Shown here in pieces: positions 1 through 7,990 of a stretch of 46,154 bases of DNA (position 1 is its first letter; each line of letters starts with the position of its first letter). The stretch is taken from NCBI RefSeq assembly GCF_012910885.1, contig NZ_WTVM01000014.1:1-46154 (forward strand), given 5' to 3'. The DNA is from Azoarcus taiwanensis (GTDB lineage Bacteria > Pseudomonadota > Gammaproteobacteria > Burkholderiales > Rhodocyclaceae). Under the pieces are notes generated by a model, which had not been told where the DNA came from, ran no database searches, and worked only from the letters and a program-made list of their open reading frames with translations. The position numbers and the translations under genes were made by a program.

Positions 1-269
1 CGGTGACATCGGTGGCACTGGTGCGCATGCTGCCGGTAAGCAACATGATTCTCAACGTCGGACTTTCGCTGAGCCGGGTCGGCAATCGCGCCTTCCTCTT
101 CGGTACGCTTCTGGGCTTTATGCCCCAAGGCGTGGTCGCGGTGCTTGTCGGCAGTGGTGTCGGGGAGGAGGTTGTATTGCGCGGTGCGGTGCAGATCGGT
201 ATCGCCGCCGTGATTCTTGTGGTCGTGATGGTCTGGAGTGCGCGCCGATTGAGAGCGCGGAAAACATGA
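1..269 (+). CDS. VTT/TVP38-TMEM64 family membrane protein, C-terminal part
   Basis: This is the last 88 or so residues of a gene that begins before the window. It is very hydrophobic and carries the end of a VTT (SNARE-associated Golgi/TVP38) domain: a run like RMLPVSNMILNVGLS followed by GTLLGFMPQ and a final membrane span, then a basic tail RRLRARK. VTT/DedA-type proteins are inner-membrane proteins, several of which move lipids or undecaprenyl phosphate across the membrane. Its TGA stop overlaps the ATG of the next gene (ATGA), so the two are almost certainly co-translated. The N-terminal domain architecture is outside the window, so a fusion with another domain cannot be excluded. Confidence 0.7.
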   Translation, partial: VTSVALVRMLPVSNMILNVGLSLSRVGNRAFLFGTLLGFMPQGVVAVLVGSGVGEEVVLRGAVQIGIAAVILVVVMVWSARRLRARKT

Positions 270-1726
270 TGCAGAAACTGATTCGTTCGCCGCACGCCTG
301 GGTCGTGCTCGTGATGGTCCTTGCAACGTCGATCTTCGCGCTGCGCCTGAGCGGCCCCGCCGATCTCGAGGGCTATGCCCAGCATCGCAACGTCGGCTAC
401 GTGATGGACATGATGTGGCAGGGCAACTGGCTGGCCCAGCACGATATCCAGGGACGAATTCTGTCCAAGCCACCGTTGCATACGTGGACGATGGCACCCT
501 TCGCGGCAGTCTTCGGGGTGGATCGCCTCGCGATGACCATACCTTCGTATCTTGCGGTGCTGGCGCTCGCTCTACTCGTTTTCCAGGTGGGACGGCAACG
601 CTTTGGACTTCTGGCCGGGGGGCTGGCGGCGGTGGCGGTGATCATGGCGCCCACCATGTCCAAGCACATTGCGCTGGTGCGCTCGGATGCGCTGTTCTCG
701 CTCGCCGTGGCAGTGGCGGCCTTTGCAGCTTATCGGGCCTGGGAGACAGGCCGGGGCTGGACCTTGTTCTGGGTGGCCAGCGGGTTCGCGACGCTGACCA
801 AGGGCCCCCTGGGGCTCCTGATCGCGGCTTCGGGACTGCTCGCCTATTTCTGGGAGCGGCGGGGTAACCCTGCAGCGCTCAAGCCTCGCGGACGACAGCT
901 GCCGGGGGTGATCCTGTTCGTTGTCATCAGCACCAGCTGGTTCGTCGCAGCCTGGTGGCAGCAGGGCTACGATCTGATCGACAAGATGATCTTCGACGAG
1001 CTGCTCGGCCAGGCGACCGGTGCGCGCAAGGACAGCATTCCGGGCGAGAACCTGCCCAAGCCCACCGCCTATCTGTTGCTGCGCTTTCTGCCGTTCAGCC
1101 TGTTCTTCTTCTATGCTCTTTGGCAGGTGTTCAAGCGCCCGGCAGCGGACGCGGGCGAGCGTCGGTTCGAGCGCTTTCTCGCAACATGGGTTCTGAGCGG
1201 TCTGCTGATCTTCTCACTTGCCGCTCATTTTCGCCCGGATCTGCTGTTGCCTTTATGGGCCGCTTGCGCCTTGCTCGCGGGCCGTGAAATGGCTCGGACG
1301 GCCGCGCGAATTGGCGAGGCGCGCTTCATGAGGATCGGAGCCGCGGTTTGCGTGGTTCTGCTCGGCTCCGTCTTTCTGACTTACCACACGGTGTTCGGCA
1401 AGCGGGCCGAGCGCTCCGAGCAGACCGGAGCGGTCGAGGCCGCGGCTCTGGCACTATCGGCGACCGATATCGATGCCGCTGGCCTGCATCATGTGGGTAC
1501 GCCGGTGACGTTCCAGATGCATCTCGGCACCTTCCGGCCATGGCTGTCGCGGGAGGCGTTCCGGGAGGTCGCTGCCACCGAGGTGGTGCCGTTCTATCTG
1601 GCCGTGGATCGCGAGCCGGCTTGGCTGGAGGAGGAACTGGCAGCCTTCGTGGTCAAGCGGGTATTCCGCTGGCCGGAGGATGAAGCGGATCGCCGTATCG
1701 TCGAAGTGTTGAGGATCAGCCGCTGA
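266..1726 (+). CDS. GT39/ArnT-like lipid-linked glycosyltransferase
   Basis: A 486-residue polytopic inner-membrane protein of the PMT_2/ArnT-like GT-C superfamily, which move a sugar from a polyprenyl-phosphate donor to an acceptor on the periplasmic side. The first periplasmic loop has the acidic pair in DLEGYAQHRN (around residue 30) and the motif SKPPLHTW (around 70), typical of this family. TKGPLGLLI near residue 175 matches the second conserved KGP loop, and about ten further hydrophobic segments follow. It starts inside the stop of the VTT gene. The acceptor (lipid A, protein or glycan) cannot be told from sequence, and no aminoarabinose genes are nearby, so the name arnT is not justified. 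Confidence 0.8.
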   Translation: MMQKLIRSPHAWVVLVMVLATSIFALRLSGPADLEGYAQHRNVGYVMDMMWQGNWLAQHDIQGRILSKPPLHTWTMAPFAAVFGVDRLAMTIPSYLAVLALALLVFQVGRQRFGLLAGGLAAVAVIMAPTMSKHIALVRSDALFSLAVAVAAFAAYRAWETGRGWTLFWVASGFATLTKGPLGLLIAASGLLAYFWERRGNPAALKPRGRQLPGVILFVVISTSWFVAAWWQQGYDLIDKMIFDELLGQATGARKDSIPGENLPKPTAYLLLRFLPFSLFFFYALWQVFKRPAADAGERRFERFLATWVLSGLLIFSLAAHFRPDLLLPLWAACALLAGREMARTAARIGEARFMRIGAAVCVVLLGSVFLTYHTVFGKRAERSEQTGAVEAAALALSATDIDAAGLHHVGTPVTFQMHLGTFRPWLSREAFREVAATEVVPFYLAVDREPAWLEEELAAFVVKRVFRWPEDEADRRIVEVLRISR

Positions 1727-1744
1727 GATGTTCGCCCCTGAATG

Positions 1745-1774
1745 AATAAGGGCCGCCCGAGGGCGGCCCTTATT
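1745..1774. terminator. bidirectional hairpin terminator
   Basis: A near-perfect 14-base inverted repeat with arms AATAAGGGCCGCCC and GGGCGGCCCTTATT separated by two bases. The A/T-rich outer ends give a T-rich tract on both strands. It lies between the stop of the glycosyltransferase and the stop of the OmpA lipoprotein, which converge here, so it probably serves both. Confidence 0.85.
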
Positions 1775-1793
1775 CGTGGACAGTCTCAGTAGC

Positions 1794-2444
1794 TTACTGC
1801 TGAATCGGAATGATCAGGATCTCCACGCGACGATTCTGTGCGCGTCCTTCCGGTGTGGCGTTGCTTGCGATCGGACGGGTCATGCCGTAGCCGACGGCCT
1901 CGATGCGATTCGCCGAGACTCCGCTCTGGATCAGGTAGCTGCGCACGCTAAGCGCGCGGTTTTCGGACAGCGTCTGGTTATAGGCGGCCGAACCGGTAGA
2001 GTCGGTGTGGCCTTCGATGCGGACGATGGTGTCCGGATACTGGCTGACGCTGTATGCGAGCTGGTCGAGTACCGAACGGAACTGGGGTTTGACGTCGGCC
2101 CGATTGGTGTCGAAAGTAATGTTCTCGGGGGCTTGAAGGCGGATGGTGTCGCCTTCGCGCACGACGTCTACGCCGGTGCCTTGCATCTGCCGGCGCAATT
2201 CGGCCTCCTGCTGGTCCATCTGGCGGCCGATCAGACCGCCTACCGTCGCACCGACTGCTGCGCCGACCAGCACGCCGGCGGTCCGATCTCCACGTCCTGC
2301 CACGGCTCGGCCGAGTACGCCGCCAGCGACTGCGCCTACCGTGGCGCCGGTCGCGGTGCGGGCATGCTCTCCCTGGTAGGGGTTGGTTGCGCAACCCGTC
2401 ACGACGAGGACGCTGGCTGCGGTAATGAGAATAGTCTTCTTCAT
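1794..2444 (-). CDS. glycine-zipper OmpA-family outer-membrane lipoprotein
   Basis: A 216-residue lipoprotein. The signal peptide MKKTILITAASVLVVTGC ends in a lipobox with Cys18. The residue after the Cys is Ala, not Asp, so outer-membrane sorting is expected. Residues about 30-75 form a glycine zipper (repeats like GATVGAVAGGVLG and GAAVGATVGGLIG) that may insert in or pack against the membrane. Residues about 100-215 are an OmpA C-terminal domain with peptidoglycan-contacting residues in IEGHTDSTG and LSENRA. It resembles YiaD/YfiB. The start was chosen at the lipoprotein signal, which has GGAGG upstream (ACGGAGGCAATACC); an in-frame ATG 21 codons upstream is not needed. It lies 165 bases downstream of the transferase cluster on the same strand and is probably transcribed separately. 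Confidence 0.92.
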   Translation of the reverse strand: MKKTILITAASVLVVTGCATNPYQGEHARTATGATVGAVAGGVLGRAVAGRGDRTAGVLVGAAVGATVGGLIGRQMDQQEAELRRQMQGTGVDVVREGDTIRLQAPENITFDTNRADVKPQFRSVLDQLAYSVSQYPDTIVRIEGHTDSTGSAAYNQTLSENRALSVRSYLIQSGVSANRIEAVGYGMTRPIASNATPEGRAQNRRVEILIIPIQQ

Positions 2445-2609
2445 GATGGTATTGCCTCCGTTGAAGCGGCTAGCTGATCGAGCCGCCGGTCTGTGTGTTT
2501 CGCTCATGTCGCTTGCGGGTTGCCAATGGTATGTAACAAGCGCACTTCATATTTTCATTTTCACCCTTTGTGTGCCCCTTGGCGAGCGCTGATCGTCAGT
2601 ATTTGTAAC

Positions 2610-3227
2610 TTAGCACCTGCTTTGACCCAAGGCCATTGTCCTATACCAGTAGTCAAGGTCGCGCGGGCTGTCGACGTCGTGCACTTCCCGGCCGACATGC
2701 ACTCGCCAGCCAAGCGCCGCGAGCCTGGCCAGGGTCCGAGCCGCGACCGATGCCGTACTCCACGCGATGCCCTCGAACAGGCTGGGGTCGAAGCGATTCA
2801 GCCCGAACAGGGCGTAACCTCCGTCGGCGCAGGGGTTCATTACTGCGTCGGCCCTGGTCAGTGCGTTCGCGGCGTCTCGGAGCAACACCTTACTTATTTG
2901 AACGCAGTCAGTGCCGATCAGGATGACAGGCAGTTCGTCGATGCGTCTCATGACCGCTCTGGCCATGCGTTCGCCGAGGTCACCCTGTTCCTGCGGACTC
3001 AGCGACAAGCCGGGTGGCAGGGTGATGCCTTGCCAAGAGGGGGCGCCAGGTGCAGGATCCATGCATAACTCGACTTCGCCGACCGCGGACGAGATTGCAA
3101 CGTCGAGGGTCCGTATGAGCATCACTCGCGCCAGCGCCGCCGCACCGTCTGCTCCGAGGGCGGGAATCAGCCGGGTCTTGACCCGACCCGGAACCGGCGC
3201 TTTCGCGAAAACGATGATGCGCGTCAT
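2610..3227 (-). CDS. TIGR04282-type transferase (rSAM/selenodomain-associated transferase 1, DUF2064)
   Basis: A 205-residue protein of the CofC/MobA-like nucleotidyltransferase fold known as rSAM/selenodomain-associated transferase 1 (DUF2064). It starts with the family hallmark FAKAPVPGRVKTRL (residues 6-19), has IGTDC in the centre, and CADGGYALFGL, corresponding to the usual EDGGY motif. The end IAWST...VAART is also typical. The start at MTRIIVFAKAP overlaps the stop of the upstream GT2 gene by four bases, so the two are coupled. Members are found beside ArsS-type radical SAM genes and are often annotated as arsenosugar glycosyltransferases. The actual donor and acceptor are not established and I do not assign them. 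Confidence 0.85.
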   Translation of the reverse strand: MTRIIVFAKAPVPGRVKTRLIPALGADGAAALARVMLIRTLDVAISSAVGEVELCMDPAPGAPSWQGITLPPGLSLSPQEQGDLGERMARAVMRRIDELPVILIGTDCVQISKVLLRDAANALTRADAVMNPCADGGYALFGLNRFDPSLFEGIAWSTASVAARTLARLAALGWRVHVGREVHDVDSPRDLDYWYRTMALGQSRC

Positions 3228-3904
3228 CGGTAGCGCTCCGCAAGTCGCTCCGGCGATGCGCCGCGCCAGTAAGCGAATCTCAGTCGCCACATCAGCACGA
3301 TTGTGGCGAGCGTGCCTCGGGCCGCCCAGCGGCGTCCCGAGGTGGTCACGCGTTCGCGCAGGCACAGTGGACGGGAGATCCGCTTGAGTCGGCGCGAGAG
3401 TTCGATGTCTTCCATCAACGGCTGATCCGGAAAGCCGCCGAGGCGTTCAAAAGCTTCGCGGCGCACGAAGATGGCCTGGTCCCCGGTCGCAATGCCGCTG
3501 AGTCGCGAGCGCAGGTTCATCATGTACGCGACCACGACGAGCATCCCTGGCCCATCAATGATCTCGACGTCGAAACGGCCCCACGCGCGATGGCGGCTCG
3601 CGAGACCGTCAAGTATCAGCCGGTCGGCGTCGGGGGGCAGATCCGTGTCCGCATGCAGGAACAGAAGAACGTTGCCGCACGCCGCGCGGGCGCCGGCATT
3701 CATCTGCCGCGCACGACCCTGCTTCGAGACGACCACCTGCGCGCCGGCCTCGTGGGCGATGCGAACGCTGTCATCGTCGCTGCCGCCGTCCGCGACGATG
3801 AGTTCCACTCCGTGTTCGCGCAGCGAAGCAAGCCTGGCCAGGCGGGTGGGCAACTGTGCTGCTTCGTTCAGGACAGGCATGACGATGGATAGTCGCGGAC
3901 GCAT
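3224..3904 (-). CDS. TIGR04283-type GT2 glycosyltransferase (rSAM/selenodomain-associated transferase 2)
   Basis: A 226-residue GT-A fold family 2 glycosyltransferase: N-terminal LSIVMPVLNEA, the nucleotide-binding DGGSDDDS, the DxD-like HADTDLPP and a later GDQAIFVRREAF and MEDIELSRRL. This pattern matches the rSAM/selenodomain-associated transferase 2 family. The start is taken at MRPRLSIVMP, eight bases after the stop of the upstream fusion gene; an earlier ATG nine codons upstream would overlap that gene. It overlaps the next gene by four bases. The pairing with transferase 1 and a radical SAM gene indicates one pathway that builds or decorates a small sugar-containing molecule; the product is unknown. 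Confidence 0.85.
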   Translation of the reverse strand: MRPRLSIVMPVLNEAAQLPTRLARLASLREHGVELIVADGGSDDDSVRIAHEAGAQVVVSKQGRARQMNAGARAACGNVLLFLHADTDLPPDADRLILDGLASRHRAWGRFDVEIIDGPGMLVVVAYMMNLRSRLSGIATGDQAIFVRREAFERLGGFPDQPLMEDIELSRRLKRISRPLCLRERVTTSGRRWAARGTLATIVLMWRLRFAYWRGASPERLAERYR

Positions 3905-3911
3905 AAGGTGC

Positions 3912-6068
3912 TCACCCAAGTCGCCAGGCATGGAAACGGCTCACCCACTCGAGCAGGGCCTTCGGCGCATGCGCCTTCTTCCACTCACCGGCGGCGTATT
4001 TGTTGGCCTCGGCCATCGTCGGGTAGGTGTGGATGGTGCCGAGGATCTTGTTGAGGCCGAGGCCGTGCTTCATTGCCAGCACATACTCCGCCAGCAGCTC
4101 GCCGGCATGCGCACCGACGATGGTGACCCCCAGGATGCGGTCCTTGCCGGGCAGGGTCAGTACCTTGACGAAGCCGTGGGCCTCGCTGTCGGCGATGGCG
4201 CGGTCGAGGTCGTCGATGCCGTAGCGGGTGATCTCATAAGCAATGCCCTTTTCCTTGGCCTCTAGCTCGTTCAGGCCGACACGCGCCACCTCGGGGTCGA
4301 TGAAGGTGGCCCACGGGATCACCGAGTAGTCCGCGCGGAAGCGCCGGAGGTCGCCGAACAGTGCGTTCACTGCTGCATACCAGGCCTGATGGGCGGCGAC
4401 ATGGGTGAACTGGTAGGGGCCGGCTACGTCGCCCGCGGCGTAGATGTTGGGGTAGAGCGTCTGCAGATATTCGTTGGTTTCGACCGTTCGGTCGGTCGGG
4501 ATGCCCAATTCCTCGAGGCCGTAGCCCTGTAGTCGCGCGACCCGGCCGACGGCGCACAGCAACTGGTCGAACACGATGCGCTTTTCCTCGCTGTCGTGCT
4601 CAACCACCAGCGTCTTCTCGCCTTGGACGATCTCGCAGCGCAGTGCCTTGTGCTCCGTCAGCACGGCCACGCCGTCGGCTTCGAGCGCGGCCCTGGCGAG
4701 TGCGCTGACTTCCTCGTCCTCGCGAACCATGATCCGCGGAGCTCGTTGTACCTGAGTGACCTGCGAGCCCAGTCGGGCGAAGCTCTGCGCCAGCTCGCAA
4801 CCAATCGGCCCGCCACCCAGCACCACCAGACGTCGTGGCACTTCGTCGAGGCGCGCGAATTCGTCCCACAAGGTGTCGCTGGTGACGTAGCCGACCTCGT
4901 CCAGACCCGGCAAAGGCGGCACGAAGGGGCGTGCGCCCGCAGCGATAACGATGCTGCGTGCGGTCAGACGCCGGGTGCCGCCGTCGTTGAGCGCGATCTC
5001 CACCGTCCACGGGTTGATAAGCTTTCCGTAGCCTTGCAGTACCTCAACGCCGAGACCGGTATAGCGCTCGATGCTGTCGTGCGGCTCGATCGCGGCGATC
5101 ACCTCATGGATGCGCTGCATCACCGCCTTGAAGCTGAAGCCGGGTTCCATGTCGGTCAGGCCATAGCGCGAGCCGTTTCGCATCTGACTCGCCACCTTGG
5201 CGCTTCGGATCAGCGCTTTGCTTGGCACGCAGCCGTAGTTCAGGCAGTCGCCGCCCATCTTGTGCGCTTCGATCAGCGTGACCTTCGCCTTCACCGCGGC
5301 GGCGATGTAGGCGGTGACGAGACCCCCGGCGCCGGCACCGATCACGATCAGGTTGCGGTCGAAGCGCTTCGGCCGTTGGTGATTCCAGCGGGCGTAGACC
5401 TTTCGCTTCTGCAATGCTTCGACGATGCGCCGCGCGATCAGCGGAAACACACCGAGCAGCGCGAAGGAGGCGATCAGCGCCGGTGACAGGATGCCGGCGG
5501 GCGAGTTGATGGAGGCCAGTTGGGTACCGGCATTCACATACACCACGGTGCCGGCGAACATGCCGAGCTGGCTCACCCAGTAGAAGGTGGCGGTGCGCAT
5601 CGGCGTCAGCCCCATCACCAGGTTGATCAGGAAGAACGGGAACAGCGGCACCAGGCGCAGCGTGAACAGATAAAAGCCGCCCTCGCGCTCGATGCCGCGG
5701 TTGATCGCACCGAGCTTGTCGCCAAAGCGGGTCTGCACCCAGTCACGCAGCACATGGCGGGATACGAGAAAGGCCAGCGTCGCGCCGATGCTCGACGCGA
5801 ACGAAACCAGCACGACGCCGGTAGTGAGACCGAACAGCGCTCCCGCCGCAATCGTCATCACCGCCGCGCCGGGCAGCGACAGCGCGGTCACCGCGACATA
5901 CAGCGCGAAAAAGCCGCCGGTGACCAACCAGGGCGACTCGGCGCGCATCGCGGCGAAGCCGTCCTGGCCCTGCTTGAGGGCTTCGAAGCTCAGAAACTGG
6001 CCGAGGTCGAAAACGAAGTAGGCGCCGACCAGCGCGGCCACAAGAGTGACGAGGAGGATGCGTTTCAT
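3912..6068 (-). CDS. VTT membrane domain fused to mercuric-reductase-like flavoprotein disulfide reductase
   Basis: A 718-residue fusion. Residues 1 to about 220 are a VTT/TVP38 domain with about six membrane segments (for example LRLVPLFPFFLINLVMGL). Residues about 238-718 are a complete class I pyridine nucleotide-disulfide oxidoreductase. It has an FAD-binding IGAGAGGLVTAY, the redox disulfide in GGDCLNYGCVPSK, an NAD(P)-binding LGGGPIGCELAQ, the second FAD motif YAAGDV, and a C-terminal dimer domain with HTYPTMAEA. In family terms the reductase is closest to MerA/lipoamide dehydrogenase. The usual MerA C-terminal vicinal Cys pair and N-terminal heavy-metal domain are absent, so mercury reduction is not supported. 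It begins ten bases after the radical SAM stop and is coupled to the transferases. Confidence 0.9.
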   Translation of the reverse strand: MKRILLVTLVAALVGAYFVFDLGQFLSFEALKQGQDGFAAMRAESPWLVTGGFFALYVAVTALSLPGAAVMTIAAGALFGLTTGVVLVSFASSIGATLAFLVSRHVLRDWVQTRFGDKLGAINRGIEREGGFYLFTLRLVPLFPFFLINLVMGLTPMRTATFYWVSQLGMFAGTVVYVNAGTQLASINSPAGILSPALIASFALLGVFPLIARRIVEALQKRKVYARWNHQRPKRFDRNLIVIGAGAGGLVTAYIAAAVKAKVTLIEAHKMGGDCLNYGCVPSKALIRSAKVASQMRNGSRYGLTDMEPGFSFKAVMQRIHEVIAAIEPHDSIERYTGLGVEVLQGYGKLINPWTVEIALNDGGTRRLTARSIVIAAGARPFVPPLPGLDEVGYVTSDTLWDEFARLDEVPRRLVVLGGGPIGCELAQSFARLGSQVTQVQRAPRIMVREDEEVSALARAALEADGVAVLTEHKALRCEIVQGEKTLVVEHDSEEKRIVFDQLLCAVGRVARLQGYGLEELGIPTDRTVETNEYLQTLYPNIYAAGDVAGPYQFTHVAAHQAWYAAVNALFGDLRRFRADYSVIPWATFIDPEVARVGLNELEAKEKGIAYEITRYGIDDLDRAIADSEAHGFVKVLTLPGKDRILGVTIVGAHAGELLAEYVLAMKHGLGLNKILGTIHTYPTMAEANKYAAGEWKKAHAPKALLEWVSRFHAWRLG

Positions 6069-6078
6069 CGCCGCGCGC

Positions 6079-7032
6079 TCACAGTGCGCCGCCGCAACTG
6101 CTGCCCTGGCCGGCAGTGCAGCCGAAGCAGTGGTCGGCCACCCTTATGCCATGCGCGCTCAGGTCATCCTCCAGCAGATCGCGCAGGTGCGGACGGCCTT
6201 GGCCCGGCAAGGGCAGGCCAAGCTGCTGGTTGAAGTCGCAGTCGTACAGAAAACCCTGCCAGTCCACGCTGACCAGTGTCCGGCACATCACGTTGTCGAG
6301 GTTGGCCGCGGCGTAGTTGTGCTTGAGCAGGCGCATGTAGTCGTTGAACTGCCCTTTTGAAATCAGCGTGCTGCCAAAGCGCTGGATTGGCATGTTGGCG
6401 AGGGTGAACAACTGGTTGAAGACGATGCCGAAGTGCTCGGCCAGCTCCCGCTTGTAGGCGGCTTCGAGCTGCGCCTGCGCGGGTGGCAACACCGGCCCGA
6501 GCGGGTTGTAAACCAGGTTCAGCGTGAGACTGCTGTCTTCGGCGCCGTAACCGAGCGCGTTCAGTCGCTGGAGTGCGGCGATGCTCTTGTCGAACACCCC
6601 CTTGCCGCGTTGCTGGTCGACATTGGCCGCGGAGTAGCAGGGTAGCGACGCGACGATCTCGACCTGATGCGCGGCGAGAAATTCCGCCAGACCTTCCTGG
6701 CCCGGTTCGAACAGGATGGTGAGGTTGCAACGGTCGATGACCCGGGTGCCGAGCGCGCGAGCATCGCGCACCAGCTCACGGAACCCCTGGTGCAACTCGG
6801 GTGCCCCACCGGTGAGATCCAGCGTGCCCAGACGCCGGCGTTCGAGCACCTGCGGAATCAGGGCCATGGTTTCGCGGTCCATCATCTCGGTGCGCTTGGG
6901 GCCGGCATTGACATGACAATGCACGCAGGTCTGGTTGCAGCGGTAGCCGATATTGACCTGCAGCGTGTCGAGCTGCTTGCGCCGGATGGGCGGAAACTGC
7001 GTGTGCTGCAGCAGGGGCAGGGTGGCGTGCAT
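6079..7032 (-). CDS. arsS: ArsS-type radical SAM protein (arsenosugar-biosynthesis family)
   Basis: A 317-residue radical SAM enzyme. The iron-sulfur motif CNQTCVHC (Cys32, Cys36, Cys39) lies near the N-terminus, followed by LTGGAPE, the SAM-binding equivalent of GGEP. The C-terminal DUF3641-like part has YDCDFNQQ and a Cys-rich end HCFGCTAGQGSSCGGAL (Cys302, 305, 313) expected to hold a further metal cluster. This matches the ArsS family, proposed to attach a deoxyadenosyl/ribosyl unit to methylated arsenic. Some relatives contain selenocysteine; here the frame has no internal TGA. The start has a strong AAGGAG ribosome-binding site. It heads a minus-strand operon with the fusion reductase and two transferases. 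No arsM methyltransferase is in the window, so the substrate is unproven. Confidence 0.88.
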   Translation of the reverse strand: MHATLPLLQHTQFPPIRRKQLDTLQVNIGYRCNQTCVHCHVNAGPKRTEMMDRETMALIPQVLERRRLGTLDLTGGAPELHQGFRELVRDARALGTRVIDRCNLTILFEPGQEGLAEFLAAHQVEIVASLPCYSAANVDQQRGKGVFDKSIAALQRLNALGYGAEDSSLTLNLVYNPLGPVLPPAQAQLEAAYKRELAEHFGIVFNQLFTLANMPIQRFGSTLISKGQFNDYMRLLKHNYAAANLDNVMCRTLVSVDWQGFLYDCDFNQQLGLPLPGQGRPHLRDLLEDDLSAHGIRVADHCFGCTAGQGSSCGGAL

Positions 7033-7189
7033 CGAGGCTCCTTTCTTGATCGTTTTGGTTTCAACGTGAGCTTGGTCGTGCCTGAAGCCCGAACCTTACA
7101 CGCCGGGTCACATGCTGAGGTGGATGCTGTAAGGCGCGGCGGGTTCCGAACGACATAGGGGCATATCTTCAACTCGAGGCCAATCCTCC

Positions 7190-7924
7190 ATGAAACCGAA
7201 CCATCTGTTCGCTGCCTTCGTCCTCGCGATTCCGACCGCCGTTCCCGCGCAGGACGCGCCTGCCACACCCAGCCTGTTCTCGGCCGCGACCGTCGGAGAG
7301 CCGGTGCCGCCGCCATGGCGACACCAGGCGTTGCCGCGGGTGCCTGCCGAGAACCGGTTTGCGTTGGTCGAGGAGGGCGGGCGTACCGTGCTCAGGGTGG
7401 ACTCCGCGCAGGCCGCCTCCACCAAGATGCATCCGCTCGATGTCGACCTAGCGCGCACGCCGTCGCTCGAATGGAGCTGGAAGGTGTCGAACGCGGTCGC
7501 GGCTTCGGACTTTCGCCATAAGCAGGGCGATGATTATGCCGCGCGCGTCTACGTGTTGTTCGATTATCCGGTCGAGCGTCTTTCGTTCGGTGACCGCATG
7601 CGAATCTCGCTCGCGTGTGGCCTGCATGGCGCGGAGCTGCCGACCGCCGCCATCGCCTATGTGTGGGGTACCGCGCAGCCTCCCGGTGCAACCGGCCCCA
7701 ATCCCTACACCGACCGGGTGCAGATGATCGTAATCGACAGTGGCGAGGCCAACGCCGGACGCTGGCAGACGGTGAGGCGGAACGTCGCGCGCGACTTCGA
7801 GGCGGTGTTCGGCGAGCCTGCGCCACGCGTGGTCGGAATTGCGGTGAGCGCCGATACCGACAACACTGGCGAAACCGTCACCGCCTGGTTCGGCGACATT
7901 CGGTTCTTGGACCGACTGGAGTAG
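7190..7924 (+). CDS. DUF3047 domain exported protein
   Basis: A 244-residue protein with a cleavable signal peptide (residues 1-20, ending AVPA before Gln). The mature part matches the DUF3047 family, with SLEWSWKV, the block DDYAARVYVLFD around residue 115, and AYVWGTAQPPG. The family has no assigned biochemical role; the fold is thought to be a beta-sandwich and the protein should be periplasmic. It is divergent from arsS with a 157-base shared spacer and converges on glutathione reductase. No operon partner is on its strand. Confidence 0.85.
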   Translation: MKPNHLFAAFVLAIPTAVPAQDAPATPSLFSAATVGEPVPPPWRHQALPRVPAENRFALVEEGGRTVLRVDSAQAASTKMHPLDVDLARTPSLEWSWKVSNAVAASDFRHKQGDDYAARVYVLFDYPVERLSFGDRMRISLACGLHGAELPTAAIAYVWGTAQPPGATGPNPYTDRVQMIVIDSGEANAGRWQTVRRNVARDFEAVFGEPAPRVVGIAVSADTDNTGETVTAWFGDIRFLDRLE

Positions 7925-7953
7925 CTCTTCGAGGAGTGCGCCTGAAAAGGCCT

Positions 7954-7974
7954 CCTCCTCCTTCAAGGGGGAGG
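7954..7974. repeat. short GC hairpin between convergent genes
   Basis: Arms CCTCCTCC and GGGGGAGG, with one G-U type mismatch, enclose a TTCAA loop and are followed by GCTGGGAGGGGGATGGG. It sits between the DUF3047 stop and the gor stop. It may be a weak terminator, or a copy of a dispersed intergenic repeat of GGGGGAGGCTGGGAGGGGG type. No second copy is in the window. Confidence 0.4.
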
Positions 7975-7990
7975 CTGGGAGGGGGATGGG

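Noticed and set aside
266-1726. Naming the GT39 gene arnT
   Set aside because: No aminoarabinose pathway genes nearby and the acceptor is unknown.
3912-6068. Calling the fusion a mercuric reductase (merA)
   Set aside because: No N-terminal heavy-metal domain, no C-terminal Cys-Cys, and no mer genes nearby.
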